Assembly: GCA_030248135.1 (NCBI GenBank)
Contig: JASANC010003274.1
Coordinates: 1-64,000 of the forward strand
Origin: Theristus sp. LFF4_11
Lineage: Eukaryota; Nematoda; Chromadorea; Monhysterida; Xyalidae
Direction: 5' to 3'
DNA: 64,000 bases
Part shown: positions 34,041 through 46,535 of the stretch, piece after piece
How positions within the stretch are numbered: position 1 is the stretch's first letter
How the letters are laid out: every line of letters begins with the position of its first letter
Program-made: the position numbers and the translations under genes
The notes under the pieces: generated by a model
The model's input: the letters and a program-made list of their open reading frames with translations, nothing else
What the model was told of the DNA's origin: nothing
Databases searched by the model: none

Positions 34041-36400
34041 GCGCGCTCGTTGATTTTGTGCTGGTTTTTTTTCAAACTGTGTAAATGTTATTGATTGTAC
34101 ATACGATGCGCATGTTTTGTTTGTCTGGTTACGTTGTTTTCGTTTGATGTCGTTTGTTTGTAAAAGCGCAGCCGTTCTAATCGGATTGTGGCAGCAAGTG
34201 GAAAATGTTGTTAGTGACAAAGTAATACGTTGAATATAAGAGTCGAACCAAGCGTCTTTTGCAACAAACGTGATGTCATTATTGATGATGTTTATTTTAA
34301 TGTGCGCGGGAAATTATTGATCCCACGACCCGGTGAGTTTGTTTTTGTGACGTTATATTGGCATTGTGCATCGTTAGTTCTGTAACGTGTACAAGATCGA
34401 TCGTAACAGAAGTTTGATTTTGTCGAATCTTCAGCCGACGATAACTAATTCTGATTTAGATTGTTTCGGTGGTACTATCACGCTTCATACTGTCACTGAC
34501 GTTACCACTTTGTGGACTTGAGGTTCCCTCTGTTCTCTAACCCGCAAACACAAACAAATGAAAGCAAAAACTGTCGCTCAACTGTCATTATTATAGTCAA
34601 CCAACACTCACCATTATTCAGTTTGTCCTTTTTGTAGATTTTCCAACTCCTTTCGGTCGAGGCGGTAGGGTAGTCTTTTGGTGTATCGGGTACTGTCGGG
34701 TTCCTTAACGGCGTGACAAAACAAGAATAAACTGATAATCCAAAAAAATTAAACTATTTCTTGTTATATTTGCCCCTTCTTATGACGTAATGTGTGCCGT
34801 GTTTTTAATTTTTAGTTTCCCATCTCTCTAGGTTTTATACGCTTTATCTTGAATTCAGCTGTAAGTTCTTTGTTGCTTTTCATTCGGATGCTTACTGATA
34901 ATTTGCTCTTGCGTTTCATACACCTCACCTCAGTTTTGTTTGTCGTTTGTTGTCAAATTTTCAATATTTATTTCTCTGGGCATGAATGAACGCAGACGGA
35001 TTTAAAAAATGCCGTCGGTTTAAGTCGTTTTTCTTTAAAACAATATTATTTTGTGTTACTTTACTTGTATTTCATGATTGCGGGGCGCAAGCCCAACCTT
35101 TTTCTGTTGGGTTGTTGTGTTGAAAGGAGGACTTTGTTAACAGATGTGATATTTTTTCTGGCTTTGGCGATCAAACAAGGCGATAACAACTGCAGTTTTT
35201 ACGTGCAGTGTTTTTCTTCAAACCTGTCAATTTTCCCGCATAACAGAATACGCGACAGTTTGAATTGAAAAAACAATGAACAGGGATAGAGTTTGTTTAA
35301 AATCAAAACTCCATTTGTAGCTAAATATGTCTTTCGAACCCGATTACGTTCTTTCTTCTTTTGCAGGCTTTCTATTTTGCTAAAAATGACAGGTTTAAAG
35401 AGGAAGACTACACTAGTACCAGCTATGGTGTATAGCACCAGTACCAGCTGAGTGGCATATGGCATTGTATTATCTAAAATTGACGTACAAAAAAGAGTGT
35501 ACATAATGTTGTTCATATAGGACGGTTCAAAAGTATCTCCGTGTGGTCGAGCAGATCTATTCTGCGCTGGAAGTAGAATTTTCAATGTGTCAGACTCAGA
35601 AATTTTTAAGCATAAAGTTTGTTTTATCTTGGTCTTGGAAACAAATCATCCACGCTACGGAGGAAGTTTCGAACCACCTGTATCCTAAAGAAATATAGTG
35701 TTGCAATGTGATATTCAAATGATAAGATTATACATTTTGTACTACACGATGTGGCACATGAAGCGTGTCATAAAACGTTGCTGTTGTAAATGTTCACTGT
35801 ATATTCTGTGGTGAATAACTTGTTCAAAGTTTGAAATAAAATGTCCATTATTGCGTGATGGCTTCTGAATGTTTCGTTTTCTGTTGGACTGTCGAAATGT
35901 CCTGGAGCTGTTGTTGAAACAAGCAACGCTACTTCTTCAGTGATTGAAAGCCACCAACAAAACGCGCGTCTCGAACTTGAACTTGATGTACATGAGGGGC
36001 ATATTCGCGCGACGGTGTGGTGGGTGGAGCATGGTGCAGCGGCCGCAACGCGGTGCTGAACGGGCATTCATGAAACAGGATGTGTAGCTGTGTTAAAACA
36101 TAGCTACGCGGTCACTAAATACTGCTTCATGAATGCACCTTAACACTGGCGACGCACTTCTGGCCACTGCAACACGGTGCTGGTCATCACAAAACGATAT
36201 GCACCTGTTCTGATCAACACGGCAATGTATAAATACTTGCAATTGCAATCAACCAATGAACAATTGTACTTTCCAACTAACTGCATGCAGAATATACTAT
36301 TGTCGTGTTTGATGCTCGTTAACGCGTCGTCGTGCGGTGACAGTGTTGCCCAGGCGACACCAAAGTCGACGATTGTGTTTTGCTGTGTGACAACGTAGAC
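34041..36400. other. Intergenic: receptor 3' flank and bZIP upstream region
   Basis: Contains the receptor 3' untranslated region with AATAAA at 34,726-34,731, then about 1.5 kb of AT-rich DNA without credible genes, and a short palindrome at 36,064-36,136. Confidence 0.5.
36064..36136. mobile_element. Short palindromic element with GCATTCATGAA ends
   Basis: GCATTCATGAAACAG at one end and CTGCTTCATGAATGC at the other, with CATAGCTACGCGG between. A relative with the same ends and TGTGCTACGCGG inside is at 61,897-61,958. Confidence 0.6.
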
Positions 36401-36412
36401 ACCGCATCATAC

Positions 36413-36420
36413 TGACGTCA
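36413..36420. promoter_or_regulatory. CRE site (TGACGTCA) upstream of the bZIP gene
   Basis: A perfect palindromic CRE. A CCAAT box in reverse (GATTGG) is about 20 bp downstream. This is a possible site for CREB/ATF-type bZIP proteins, including autoregulation. The leader exon probably starts within the next 100-200 bp and ends at the donor at 36,746. Confidence 0.5.
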
Positions 36421-36998
36421 GTTTGCCGTGTGCTGATTGGCTGCGCGTGATGTCACACTACTCACACAGCCGCTATTGCACCATCCACCCGCGCGTGCGT
36501 GTCTGTCTGGTGAGTCAGTTTCATTGTACTGTTGAACTAATCTGAAATTTCACAAGTGAATTCTGGTAAATTCAACCTATTCGCATTCAAAACCAGCACG
36601 GAGTGTGCCCGTAACTCAGCGAAGGTTCTCTGTATCTTCGAGACCGTTGCTGCGTGTGTGATTCGCCTGGCTTCAACGGCACAGGCGAAGTTCACATTTA
36701 ACCAACGTTGACGAGCAAGCCAACGCAGGCTTGTTCATTTGTTTTGGTAAGTTTCACTCACTAGAACGATTTTGTTATAGTAATTTGTCATTAAAGCAAA
36801 TATATGAAAATGAGATGAAGATTCCGAATAAAACAACACAAATAATTGCTAAAGAACGCAGTTGTTGTATTTCATCTATTTTTGATTTCCTTGATTGATC
36901 GCTGTACTGCATGCCTTTCAGAGCGACTATCTACCGTCCGGTAGCGTCACCATTCTCTCTCCAAGCGTCGACGAATCACTACTCGAGTCGTCTCCAGC

Positions 36999-37193
36999 AT
37001 GTTGCCGCAGTGTCAATCATCGTTCGCTGAGCAGTATGGCCTCAGTACTCGGAGGCAGCCCCCTACAAGGTGGCGTCACCGGCGAGTTCCTGGGGACGAT
37101 TGTCTGCGAGAGTCCACAGGAGTTGGTCACCCCGGCGCCGTACAACAGCCGCCGCTGCAAATTCACATTTATGGCGGTCAACAGCGAATTTAG
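36999..37193 (+). other. Upstream open reading frame overlapping the bZIP start
   Basis: A 64-codon frame starts at an ATG with A at -3 and overlaps the presumed bZIP start (37,036) by about 158 nt in the +1 frame. Ribosomes translating it would miss the main start. The peptide has no family resemblance. Its presence in mRNA depends on the acceptor at 36,921 being used. Confidence 0.4.
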
Positions 37194-38398
37194 CAGAACT
37201 AGTAAGTGTTGCCGTTCATCACTGGCATTCCTTTCTCTCACAAACGCACCCTGCCTGATCACAATCATGATTACAGAGGATGATCAAACAAATGACGAAA
37301 CTGACGGTCTGTTTGCGGTCTCTGCGATGCCGCAAAGCGCAGCGGCGCCAACAACACAATCACAACAGCACGCAATCAACGACAATAACAGTCTATTGTG
37401 CGAGTCGCAAGTGTCCGTGTACACCGGCTGGATGCAACAGCAATCGCAGCAGCTCACTGACGACGTCAACCTGAACGGTCTGAACGCGAACGACGTTGAC
37501 TCGATCTTGCACGAGCTCACCGGAGAGCAGCAGCAGTCCACGGACGACTCTGCCAACCATCACCACCACAATGACCACGATTACTGCGAGCCGGTTTGTT
37601 TCTTTATTGTGTGTTTCTGAATTATTCAATCGCTGTGTTGTGCTGTGGTGGTGATTGTTCGTGTGGAAGTTTGATTTGTGCTTTGTCCAAGACCTTCAGT
37701 TCCCGGCCAGCTGAAGTCTCCATGCACCCCAGCACTAGCACAGTAGCACGTTTTTGCGTTTCCAATCAAATTCTGCTGCAGGACTGGAAGATCATGTGCG
37801 AGTTTCTCGATATGACTGCCGGTCTGCCGGAGCTGCTCGGCATGGACGAGCAACAGCAAGAGCCGTTGATGACTCTGGCCAGTGAACCGAATGTCATGGA
37901 CACGTTTGTGGATTTGCAGCCGATGCTGGTGCACGAGCACTGCAATCACCACCAGCAGGTGCCACTCGATGTTTTTCGTCTCACTGTCACTTTTGTTGTT
38001 GGTTTTGTTTTCGTGCACTTGTTCCACATTCAACCAACCTGTTCACCAAGTATATTCGTGTTCTCCAGGCTGAATCCCCACCACCACCACGCGCAGCGTC
38101 ACCGACTGCACCCGAGTCACCATCACCATCACCAGTGTCCGTGTCCGTCCGCGATCAACAGCAGTCGTCCACCGCCAAGTATCGTCGGCGTCGTGACGCC
38201 AACAACGAGGCGTGCAAGCGATTCCGGGCGAGGCGTCGCGCGACACTGGACGAGTTGCGTCACGAACTGGCCGAGTTGACCGCCAACCACAGCCGTCTGC
38301 AGCACACCGTCGACCATCTGCAGCGTATGCGCGACGAGTGGAAGGCACGTTTGCTGCAGCTTGTCTCGTCCAATTCGGCGTCGTCGGCACACCAGTGA
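37036..38398 (+). CDS. bZIP transcription factor
   Basis: Exons 37,036-37,201, 37,277-37,593, 37,782-37,958 and 38,069-38,398 give 329 residues if translation starts at the ATG at 37,036 (A at -3, G at +4). The second exon opens earlier, at 36,922, after a spliced leader exon that ends at 36,746 and lacks an ATG. The N-terminal two-thirds is acidic and rich in Gln, Ser and His, typical of activation domains. The C-terminus is a bZIP: basic region KYRRRRDANNEACKRFRARR, with the invariant Asn and Arg of the N-x7-R motif, followed by leucines every seven residues (LDELRHELAELTANHSRLQ). The basic region differs from canonical ATF4, CREB and C/EBP sequences, so I leave the subfamily open. The gene layout with an overlapping upstream frame is ATF4-like. 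Confidence 0.85.
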
Positions 38399-39584
38399 CT
38401 TTGCTGGGTTTTTTAGTGTTTGGAGATGCAACGTTTTTCTGTATTTGTTTGTGTAGTTTTGATACTTGCTCTATTTTAATTACTCCCGAGTCTTTGGTGT
38501 TTTTCATATGCCTGTACCGAACTGTTCTGCCTGCCATGCGTTGATTGCGAATGTGCTTGTGATTGGTTAGATCATCCATTGCTTTGTCAATGTTCATTTC
38601 GAAGGTTTTTATGCATTTTTGAAGTCCATTCCCATTCTGCAGTATTGTGTTCTTTCTTAGGCGATTATTCACAAAAAAATATTCCCATAGTTTATTCCCA
38701 TAGTGTACTCATAAAAGGTCTGAAAAATCATTCACCGAGAAAATATGACATGGCATAGCATCAACTGTAGCAATACCGCAGTTCAGCATTTTAGTGCTAG
38801 TAAAGCATAAGAAACAACAACATCGAATACCGGACGCTCTAAACACGACGAAGAATTATCACCTTTGATTGTTTGTGCAAGCAGTTCAGTATCAATCAGT
38901 AAAGTAATCAAAACAATATCAAAGCAAATGGGCTTTTCGTTTAAATGAGAATTGTTTTTCGTTGGCCGTTATTGGCATTAACGCTTGCTTCCACTCTCTT
39001 CACATGTGTACTTTCATGAGAAAACATGCATTACTATACCCAACTGTTGTGTGTTTTTTGCCAAAAATAACTAGCAAACAATATTTTCCACAATTTCACA
39101 TGTTAAAATGACGTTAAACCAGACGCAGCAATTACAAATCTCAACAAACCGCAGTGTCCGCGATAACAGACATGTTCTCCACAAGAAGCAGTGTCATCAG
39201 AAACATCAGACATAACAATGCAACGACAAAAATGTTGCACGTTGGCGACACGTTCGGCCACCCATAAAGCGACCTTGATTACCGAGCTTGAACAGTTGTC
39301 TTTGGTTTGGCGTTCGTTTTTCACGAAAAAGAGCCATCACTTTCGCGTCACACTTGTCAGCACAGTGGCCGCACTACAAACCTCACTAAAATTATAGTTG
39401 TGCGCGCCACAACACTAGTCATCAGCTGACTGGATGCAAATTTTTAAATTTCAAAAAGCAAAAACTTGTGCCCTTATCCTGCTGTTACAATTTCTGTTTT
39501 AAAACTAAAAGCCACTTATTTATGACCAGTGGCTATGGTTGGTTATTTAGCGTGGTGAGACAAGGCCATACCGTTGTAGCTGTG
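38399..39584. other. Intergenic: bZIP 3' flank and collagen promoter
   Basis: AT-rich sequence with no credible coding frame. I see no repeat that matches other parts of the window. Confidence 0.4.
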
Positions 39585-41611
39585 ATGGCTACTACTCAAC
39601 GAATTAATTTTATTGGCGCCTGGTTGTGGCTGACTGTTTTGATTGCGGTTTTGACGGCTGCATTGCTTGAGAATCCCGATGAAACCATCGACAACGATTC
39701 GAGCATGTTGGGCGGCAACGATCGCCGTGCGCATCCGCGGGCGGCACGCAGGGACCAAAACGGCAATGGCTTCGAATCGGCTGCTGAAATTCAGGTTGTG
39801 ATAAATGCTACATTCTTCATTGCTTGCTAAAATAAACGAATGATTTTCAAGTTAAAACCGGTGAACACAGGGTCAGGGCTTCAACGATACAGAGGTCCTC
39901 GCCAACGAAGCATCACTGAATGACACAATTGTGTTGATCGATTTCTCCAGTTTCAAAGTTAAAACTGTCAGAGAAGAAGCGGTATGCGCAGCAGGTTGCC
40001 GTGTGTATCCACTGCATGCTCAATTCGCTCCATACTAATCTCGGTACAAGCCATGATGTCCAGATATGTGACTTTGATTTGGTTTTCAGGCCCGATTTGG
40101 AACTCGAGACACCCCAAGACGTCGGTCACAGCACAGTCGAAATGTGAAGCCAGATGACTTGGATGAAACAGGTTTCGCCACAAGCAATGCGCAACAACCA
40201 GACATCCCAAATCCGAACTATAACCCAAATCCGAACTACCCGGTGGGGCCAGTTGACGCCGACGACACACCAAGGCGGGCAAACAATGCCAGGCGACCGT
40301 CACCTGACGTTGCGGTTCCAAGGAGACAACGACCGACACCGCCACCTACAATGGAACAACCGGAGTTTGCGTCGGTGCGCCGGCCGCACGGCAGCGCGAT
40401 CAGTTTAGACTTCCTGCAGGTGGAAATCGACCGTCATGAGAACGAAATCAAAATGCTCATGGATCACGTCAAACGATTCGCAAATCGTCTGGCAGCCATG
40501 GGTCCCGGGACACCTGGCGACGCTGGACCGCCCGGCTTTCCCGGACCGAAAGGTGGTCGCGGTTTTGACGGGTTGCCCGGATTGCCTGGTGAAAAGGGCG
40601 TTCAAGGAAGACCTGGCCTCAAAGGTGACATGGGCATGCAAGGCATTCAAGGCATCAAAGGCGACAGAGGACCTCAGGTAAACAAAACTCTACTGTGTCA
40701 GCTGATCTGATTTTTTCGACAGAGTTCAAGATCGAGCTTGAATTTTCTGAGTGAAAACGAATTCTTTCATTACAGGGTTATCCAGGCACAAAAGGCGACA
40801 AAGGCATTGCGGGAGTACCTGGCACCAAAGGCGATCGCGGCATGCCTGGCACACGTGGTCCCCCAGGACTGTCTGGCCCTAAAGGCGATAAAGGAGATCA
40901 AGGATTTGAAGGGAAACCAGGCGTTGATGGCCAAATGGGTCCTCCCGGATATCCGGGTAGTAAAGGCGAAACTGGTTTTGACGGGACTCCAGGTAATTAT
41001 TCAACGCAAACAAGACCGACAAGAAATAGCTTTGAACGAACTTGATTTGATAACCATGTAGATGAATTGTTTGCGTGTTTTCAGGTGTACCCGGCTTTCC
41101 GGGTAAAAAGGGTGAACCGGGCAAAAACGGTTTACCGGGTAAAGTCGGTCCGCGCGGCGAAAGCGGCTTACCTGGGCCCACCGGACCACGTGGAGGCTCT
41201 GGACCCGTCGGACCAAGTGGCGGGTCGGGCCGCAAGGGTGCAAAGGGCGACTCAGGACCACAAGGATTTCCGGGTGCTAAAGGGGACCGTGGTAGTGATG
41301 GAGTTCCTGGATTACCAGGTAACGAAACAACGTTGCATTTTAAAAACCACCTTCTTTTCATAATTTATCCTTCTACTGTCAAAAAACTAAGTGATGTGCA
41401 TTTATATCCATAATGTTTTCCAGGTTGGGTGGTGGAAGATCGCGGTTATTGCATGCTGTCGCTGGGTAACTGCCCGCCGGGCTTCACTCAAATCAGCTCT
41501 TATGCGAGTGCAATTGACCAATATAAATTTGGTGAATACGTGTTAAAAAAGCACTCCGGCAACCCGAACGAACAGTCATTTCCAATGCGTATCAACGCCT
41601 GTTGTCGGTGA
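39585..41611 (+). CDS. Short non-fibrillar collagen 1
   Basis: Six exons: 39,585-39,794; 39,877-39,981; 40,090-40,677; 40,776-40,992; 41,085-41,318; 41,424-41,611, giving 513 residues. A hydrophobic N-terminal segment ([20 protein letters not shown]) acts as signal or membrane anchor. A long Pro/Asn/Arg-rich linker follows with possible furin-type sites (RAARR, PRRR). A predicted coiled coil ([20 protein letters not shown]) lies directly before about 69 uninterrupted Gly-X-Y triplets. The protein ends in a 62-residue domain with [15 protein letters not shown] and a terminal NACCR. The coiled coil probably sets the triple-helix register. The terminal cysteine domain matches none that I can name with confidence. 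Exon 2 could begin 6 nt earlier. A close paralogue follows immediately. Confidence 0.88.
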
Positions 41612-42537
41612 TGTGAGCAGATCGGACACATCAACCGGCATCAACTAGCGCATCGCTCAACGATGATTCCACTTCATGCTTCTTCTCAACAATCCGCAAC
41701 GATTCCAGTATTGCGATCGTCTGTACATTTGTGAATCAATTTATTGATGAAAGCAACTGCGTTGTTACGGCTTTTCCCACTATTTCTGCAGTTCATCATC
41801 GTGTTTTATCGTTTCGAAAATTCTTTTTTACGAAAACTTTCAGAGCTTCAGCAACATGGTATTACTTGATGGCTGGGATGTTAGTTAAAAGATTTGTGAT
41901 AAATGAACGTATCGTCTGAAACAGACGTCGCCATTGAAATACAACATCATTGTGTCAGATGGTCATATTACACGTTTTTCTTTGTGACCGGCGGCGTTAC
42001 GTTTTTATTGCTGAAAGTTGTCCGCTTTGGCCGGCCGACCACACCCGATACATTATACGCAAACGGCTGTTCCTTTTTAGCCACACAGCAAGCAACTGTT
42101 TGCGAAACGCTTTGTAACCGGGGTTCTCGCCCTGACGAGATATATACATCAATTTACGCATTAGTACTTTGAGTTACTTTGCTGTTACGAAGGTAATTCC
42201 GAGGTCGATGATGTAAAGCGCCCGTGTTCCAGTCTGGCAACATTTCGCTGTTAGTGCACCAAACGTTGTTGTCAAATATTTCATCTCACAACCATTTGAT
42301 ACATGTGTAAAAAATTGTTTTCCCCACACGTTGCAAATGCACGTTTCCTGACCACCTGTCATGGTAAAAAAAACAAAGCTCGTCATGACCCGTCAGTTGA
42401 CAAGCGTTCATCACTTATTCTCACTGTTTCTGTTGTGCCATCTGTATTGGCTTTAGAAGTTTTCTCCCAGTCCGTTTTGATTGGTGATAACAAAAAATAT
42501 GATTGAACTGTGCAGTTATCTCAGGCAGAGAACAACA
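41612..42537. other. Spacer between the two collagens
   Basis: Holds the 3' untranslated region of collagen 1 and the promoter of collagen 2. An 89-codon ATG frame at 41,903-42,172 with one hydrophobic segment is present but unsupported. Confidence 0.4.
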
Positions 42538-44351
42538 ATGCAACTGTCGGTGTGTACCAGCAGACGTCACTTTTTAAAAGTGTTCGTTATTGTTTTTGCT
42601 GCTTCCTGGTTTGTCCAAGGGACACAGTCGACTGATGCAAATTCAGTGCAACACTTGGTACAGTTTTACAGCTTGCATTTCTGCATGTTACCCTGAATGT
42701 TTGCCAGTGATTACTGACAACTTTGGCAATTCATAGGAAGCGGAGCGATCGAACGCTGCAGAGAATGCGAACCGCGACCGACGACCATATCCACATGAAC
42801 CCCGACAACAGCGACACCACCCCCCGAGCCGATATGACTCTGATCGGCTTTCTGCAGCGACGTTGTTTGACGACCAACCGCTAGCACAGGCCGGAAGTCG
42901 GTAAGTGCCGAAAAGGAGGAATGGAAGGACATCCGGAAGGGAGAAGAATGACAAGAAAAATCAACTGCAAAAGATTACAGACGACCAGCGCGCGAGGATG
43001 ACCACCCGTACACCAACGAGCAACAGCCACCGGCGCCGGACTACCCAAATCTCGACTATCTGAGTGTGCAATATTTGCAGCTGGAAATCGACCGACACGC
43101 GCAAGACTTGCAGATTCTCATGCGACATCTGAAAAGCCTGAACGCTCGTGTCACCCAGATTGGACCGGGCCCGGCCGGACCGATGGGGCCTCCTGGCTAT
43201 CCAGGAGAAAAGGGAGACCGCGGCTTCGAGGGCTTGACGGGCTTGCCAGGCGAAAAGGGCGTCCGCGGGTTTCCCGGACCAAAAGGAGACATGGGCATGC
43301 GAGGAGCGCCAGGGCCTCAAGGAGAAACCGGACCACAGGTAGCGGTTTTTAAGAATTCTGATGACGATTTAAAAAAAAATTTGCGTCACCATTAAAGTTC
43401 TCACGGCGTTTTAACGTATTGCAGCAATTACTTTCGCTTTCCAGGGCTACCCAGGGCCTCCCGGCGAAAAGGGTATTCCGGGCATTGTTGGTATGAAGGG
43501 AGAGCGCGGCTTCCCCGGGCAAATGGGACTGCGTGGCGACATTGGCGACAAAGGGGACAAGGGCGACACAGGCGTGGAAGGAGTGGCCGGGCGAGATGGC
43601 GAACTTGGCCCACCCGGATACCCGGGCAAAAAAGGAGAGCCAGGACGTGACGGTGCTCCAGGTTGCCAGTGAATGTCGCTGTTGATCACAGCCATGACCG
43701 AACATGTTTGCAATGGTACGAAACTTGCAGGTCGAAACGGTTTCCCGGGTAAAAAAGGCGAACCGGGATTGCCGGGGCAGCCAGGTCAACAAGGCCCACG
43801 TGGTTCGGTCGGCTCAGTGGGTCCGTCCGGACCACAGGGTATGCCGGGTGTGGCTGGACCGAGAGGCCCGCCGGGAGGAAAGAGCGAACGCGGCGACACT
43901 GGTGAACCGGGCATACAGGGCGACAAGGGCGAACAAGGAAAGGCTGGACAACCGGGACTACCAGGTAGGTCGCCCACCAGGGTACAGTCACGGGCACACG
44001 GTACACCCATTCAATAAGTGCAATTTTAAACACAAAATCCGATTGAGTTCCGTACAGATACGATACACTTGTGAGCTTGTCAGAAAAACAGCCCACTGAC
44101 CCATTTGCGGTGACACTTTAGAATCGAAATGAAAACGCACGCCTGACCGTGAGCTTTGCACAGGCTGGGTGACCGACGACAGCGGCTACTGCATTCTGTC
44201 ACTCGGCAACTGTCCGCCCGGCTTCATGGAGATTAACGCGTACGAGAGCTCGATCGACGCCTACAAGTTCGGCGACTACGTGCTCACGAAACAGAGCGGC
44301 CATCCGTACGAAGAGCAGATGCCGATGCGCATCAACGCCTGCTGCCGGTGA
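42538..44351 (+). CDS. Short non-fibrillar collagen 2 (tandem paralogue)
   Basis: Six exons: 42,538-42,657; 42,737-42,900; 42,981-43,338; 43,445-43,661; 43,731-43,964; 44,164-44,351, giving 426 residues. The signal peptide is MQLSVC...[18 protein letters not shown]. The linker is shorter than in collagen 1. The coiled coil [20 protein letters not shown] and 69 Gly-X-Y triplets align one for one with collagen 1. The last three exons have identical lengths in both genes (217, 234 and 188 nt) and the same phases. The C-terminal domain again reads [15 protein letters not shown] and ends NACCR. One triplet has Ser in place of Gly (AGC at 43,883). An upstream ATG at 42,499 is in frame, but the chosen start gives a proper signal peptide. 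AATAAA is at 44,866. Confidence 0.88.
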
Positions 44352-44898
44352 CGTGACGCAAACTGTGAACGCTGCTGTCGCGAAATTACTGAACATGAGT
44401 GACTGTAGTTGCAGTTTTTCTGAAGCACACAACTTGACTGATCAGTGAAAATACGAATTCGAGAAATTTAGAAATCATGTAAAAGTTCTATAACGAGTGC
44501 TATGACGAGTCGTTATTGACAACCGTCATTGCCTTATTGTTAACCAAATGAAATATCAACCGCACAAAATGATGAGTATATGCACAGATGCATGACAGTG
44601 TGTTGTGAACACCTTTAATCAACGGTCATGTTGTCCACCACATCCGCATGTTCAACGAAAACCAACACAAAGTTTCGAACTTTTATATTGAACCCTGTAC
44701 GCACCTTTCATCAATAACTGTTGGCAGTCAGCAGAACACAGAAACACAAAGAACAAGCAACGATTATTTTAGTGTTTCAGCATGAGCATACAAACCACAG
44801 AAATCTCAGCGTGACGAAAATTATGACGGGATAAACAAAGCAAGAACTGAGGGAATGTGAATGTGAATAAATGTGAATGCTTTCATGATCGAAATTTG
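44352..44898. other. Convergent 3' ends of collagen 2 and txndc17
   Basis: A collagen-strand AATAAA at 44,866-44,871 lies only about 30 bases from the stop of the opposing gene, so the transcripts probably overlap at their 3' ends. There is no other gene. Confidence 0.5.
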
Positions 44899-45909
44899 CT
44901 AATCGGTATCAGTTAACAGCATTTCGATCAAGTCCGCCTTGAACAGCTGGCTCTCAACCAAACGTCGCGACTGGAAAGATAGTTTTTTGGCTTTGGTGGT
45001 TTGCCAGTCAGTGGTTTTGCGAAACTGCAACATATTTTTTCTTACCAGATTGCTCCAGTTAACGAGCGTTGGAACCGCGGTCAGTTTTATGAACGGGTCG
45101 GTTCGGAAAACATTCGACTGATCCTTCCATCTGAATTCAATCAAAAAAACTACTAACAAGCAATAAATGTGGTGTGGCAATAAAAAGCAATAGCTGTGGT
45201 GTCGCAGAATGTTCTCAGGAAGAAACCACGGAACAACAGTCACGAAACCAAGGAAAAAAATGTGTGAATACGAACGACTCACTGCTCGCGATTTCCAACG
45301 CTGCAGACGACGAGAGTACCGTCCAAGGGCTTTCCAGTTGACGCAAGTGTTTGTTCGATGACTGGCTCAGCTGAAAAAACGCACAAAACAGTGACAAGTC
45401 CTCAGTCCGCCTGCTCTGTCCACATACTACAGTGTTTTTTTCAACCAAACAATTCGTGAAGTTTTTGAAAAAGCAACAAACAGCACAAGACAATACAGAC
45501 AAAGTGCCTGGGTCTCGCAAAATCAAACCTCAAAACAAACAATAGTGTGGTGAAAACATGACACACTGGGAAACGCCAGCCGATTCTAAATTCAGATTCA
45601 AAACAGCACAGTTTCATTCAGCTTCAGTTTCAGCTTCATTTCATCTCAATCGCGAACAGAGCACGCGCAAGCGAGAATTTGTATCTGTTTTCGATTTCAA
45701 AACTTTTTTTGAAAACAGCAAATGAACACGGACCAAACGCAAAGCAAACATGGTCATCGGGTTTTTCTCTCACCTGTGACACAATCTGGACACCAACTGG
45801 TGCCTGACGCTGGATCTTTTCCACCGCAAAACAACACGAACACAGGCTTCTCAGCGCTCTCAGTCGCTTCTTTCAGTTGCTGCATTCCTTCCACAGACGT
45901 CGTCTTCAT
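44899..45909 (-). CDS. txndc17: Thioredoxin domain-containing protein 17 (TRP14)
   Basis: Exons 45,774-45,909, 45,283-45,370, 45,046-45,130 and 44,899-44,970 join in phase to 126 residues; human TXNDC17 has 123. The active site is SWCPDC, the hallmark that separates this family from thioredoxin (CGPC). Other conserved words are KPVFVLFCGG, AEPVIEQTL, QWKDQSNVFRTDP, KLTAVPTL and RRLVESQLFKADLIEML. The protein is a cytosolic disulfide reductase that in mammals is reduced by thioredoxin reductase and acts on cystine and protein thiols. The start is the only ATG that gives the full N-terminal beta strand. Confidence 0.94.
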
Positions 45910-46535
45910 GTCTTTTCTTTCTTTGGCAATTTGTCAATGATTTTTTGTCATTCAAAAGTCGAGGATTGGGTTGTTAAACAAAAACCAAACTTGAAAAAAA
46001 AATTAAATTGCAAAATGAATTTGCTTCCTAAGATAACCCCGCCCGCCCGATCATTTTGTCACACACCACCACACGGGGGAGCCGGGGAGGCGGATTTTTA
46101 AGTTTTTTTGTTTTCATTTGTGAATCAATTTTTTAATAACTGAATCAAACATTTTATAAAATTGAGAATTCTTTGAGAACAACTTTTTCGTTCTCCGTTG
46201 GCATTTTTTCTTGGTGTTTCACTGTTTTCAGAATTCCTGAAAAAGAGGTTCACGCTGCTGCGGCGGGAGCGGCGCTGTCTGTAGTTTAGATTGTTTAGAA
46301 GGAAGACCGACTGCGCTGTTAACGACAACTGATTGCTCATTCAGTGCTCATCGTACTCACGCGGACGTTTTTCGTGTTCTTTTCGCATTGTTTTTTGCTT
46401 TTCCATCACTTTCGATTGGATTAGCAGTCCCTCAATTGAGAGAGGGGCGAAGAAGAAACAATCCATTCAACTGTTTCATTTGTGGCGGTCGGTGATTCGC
46501 AAATCCGCTGTTGATTCTTTCGCGTTTCGTCCGTC
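45910..46535. other. Divergent promoter of txndc17 and mpc1
   Basis: About 630 bp between head-to-head genes. Contains AT-rich stretches; no motif stands out strongly. Confidence 0.4.

Noticed and set aside
41903..42172. An 89-codon gene between the two collagens
   Set aside because: One hydrophobic segment and an ATG are present, but there is no family resemblance or splice context, and it lies where collagen untranslated sequence is expected.
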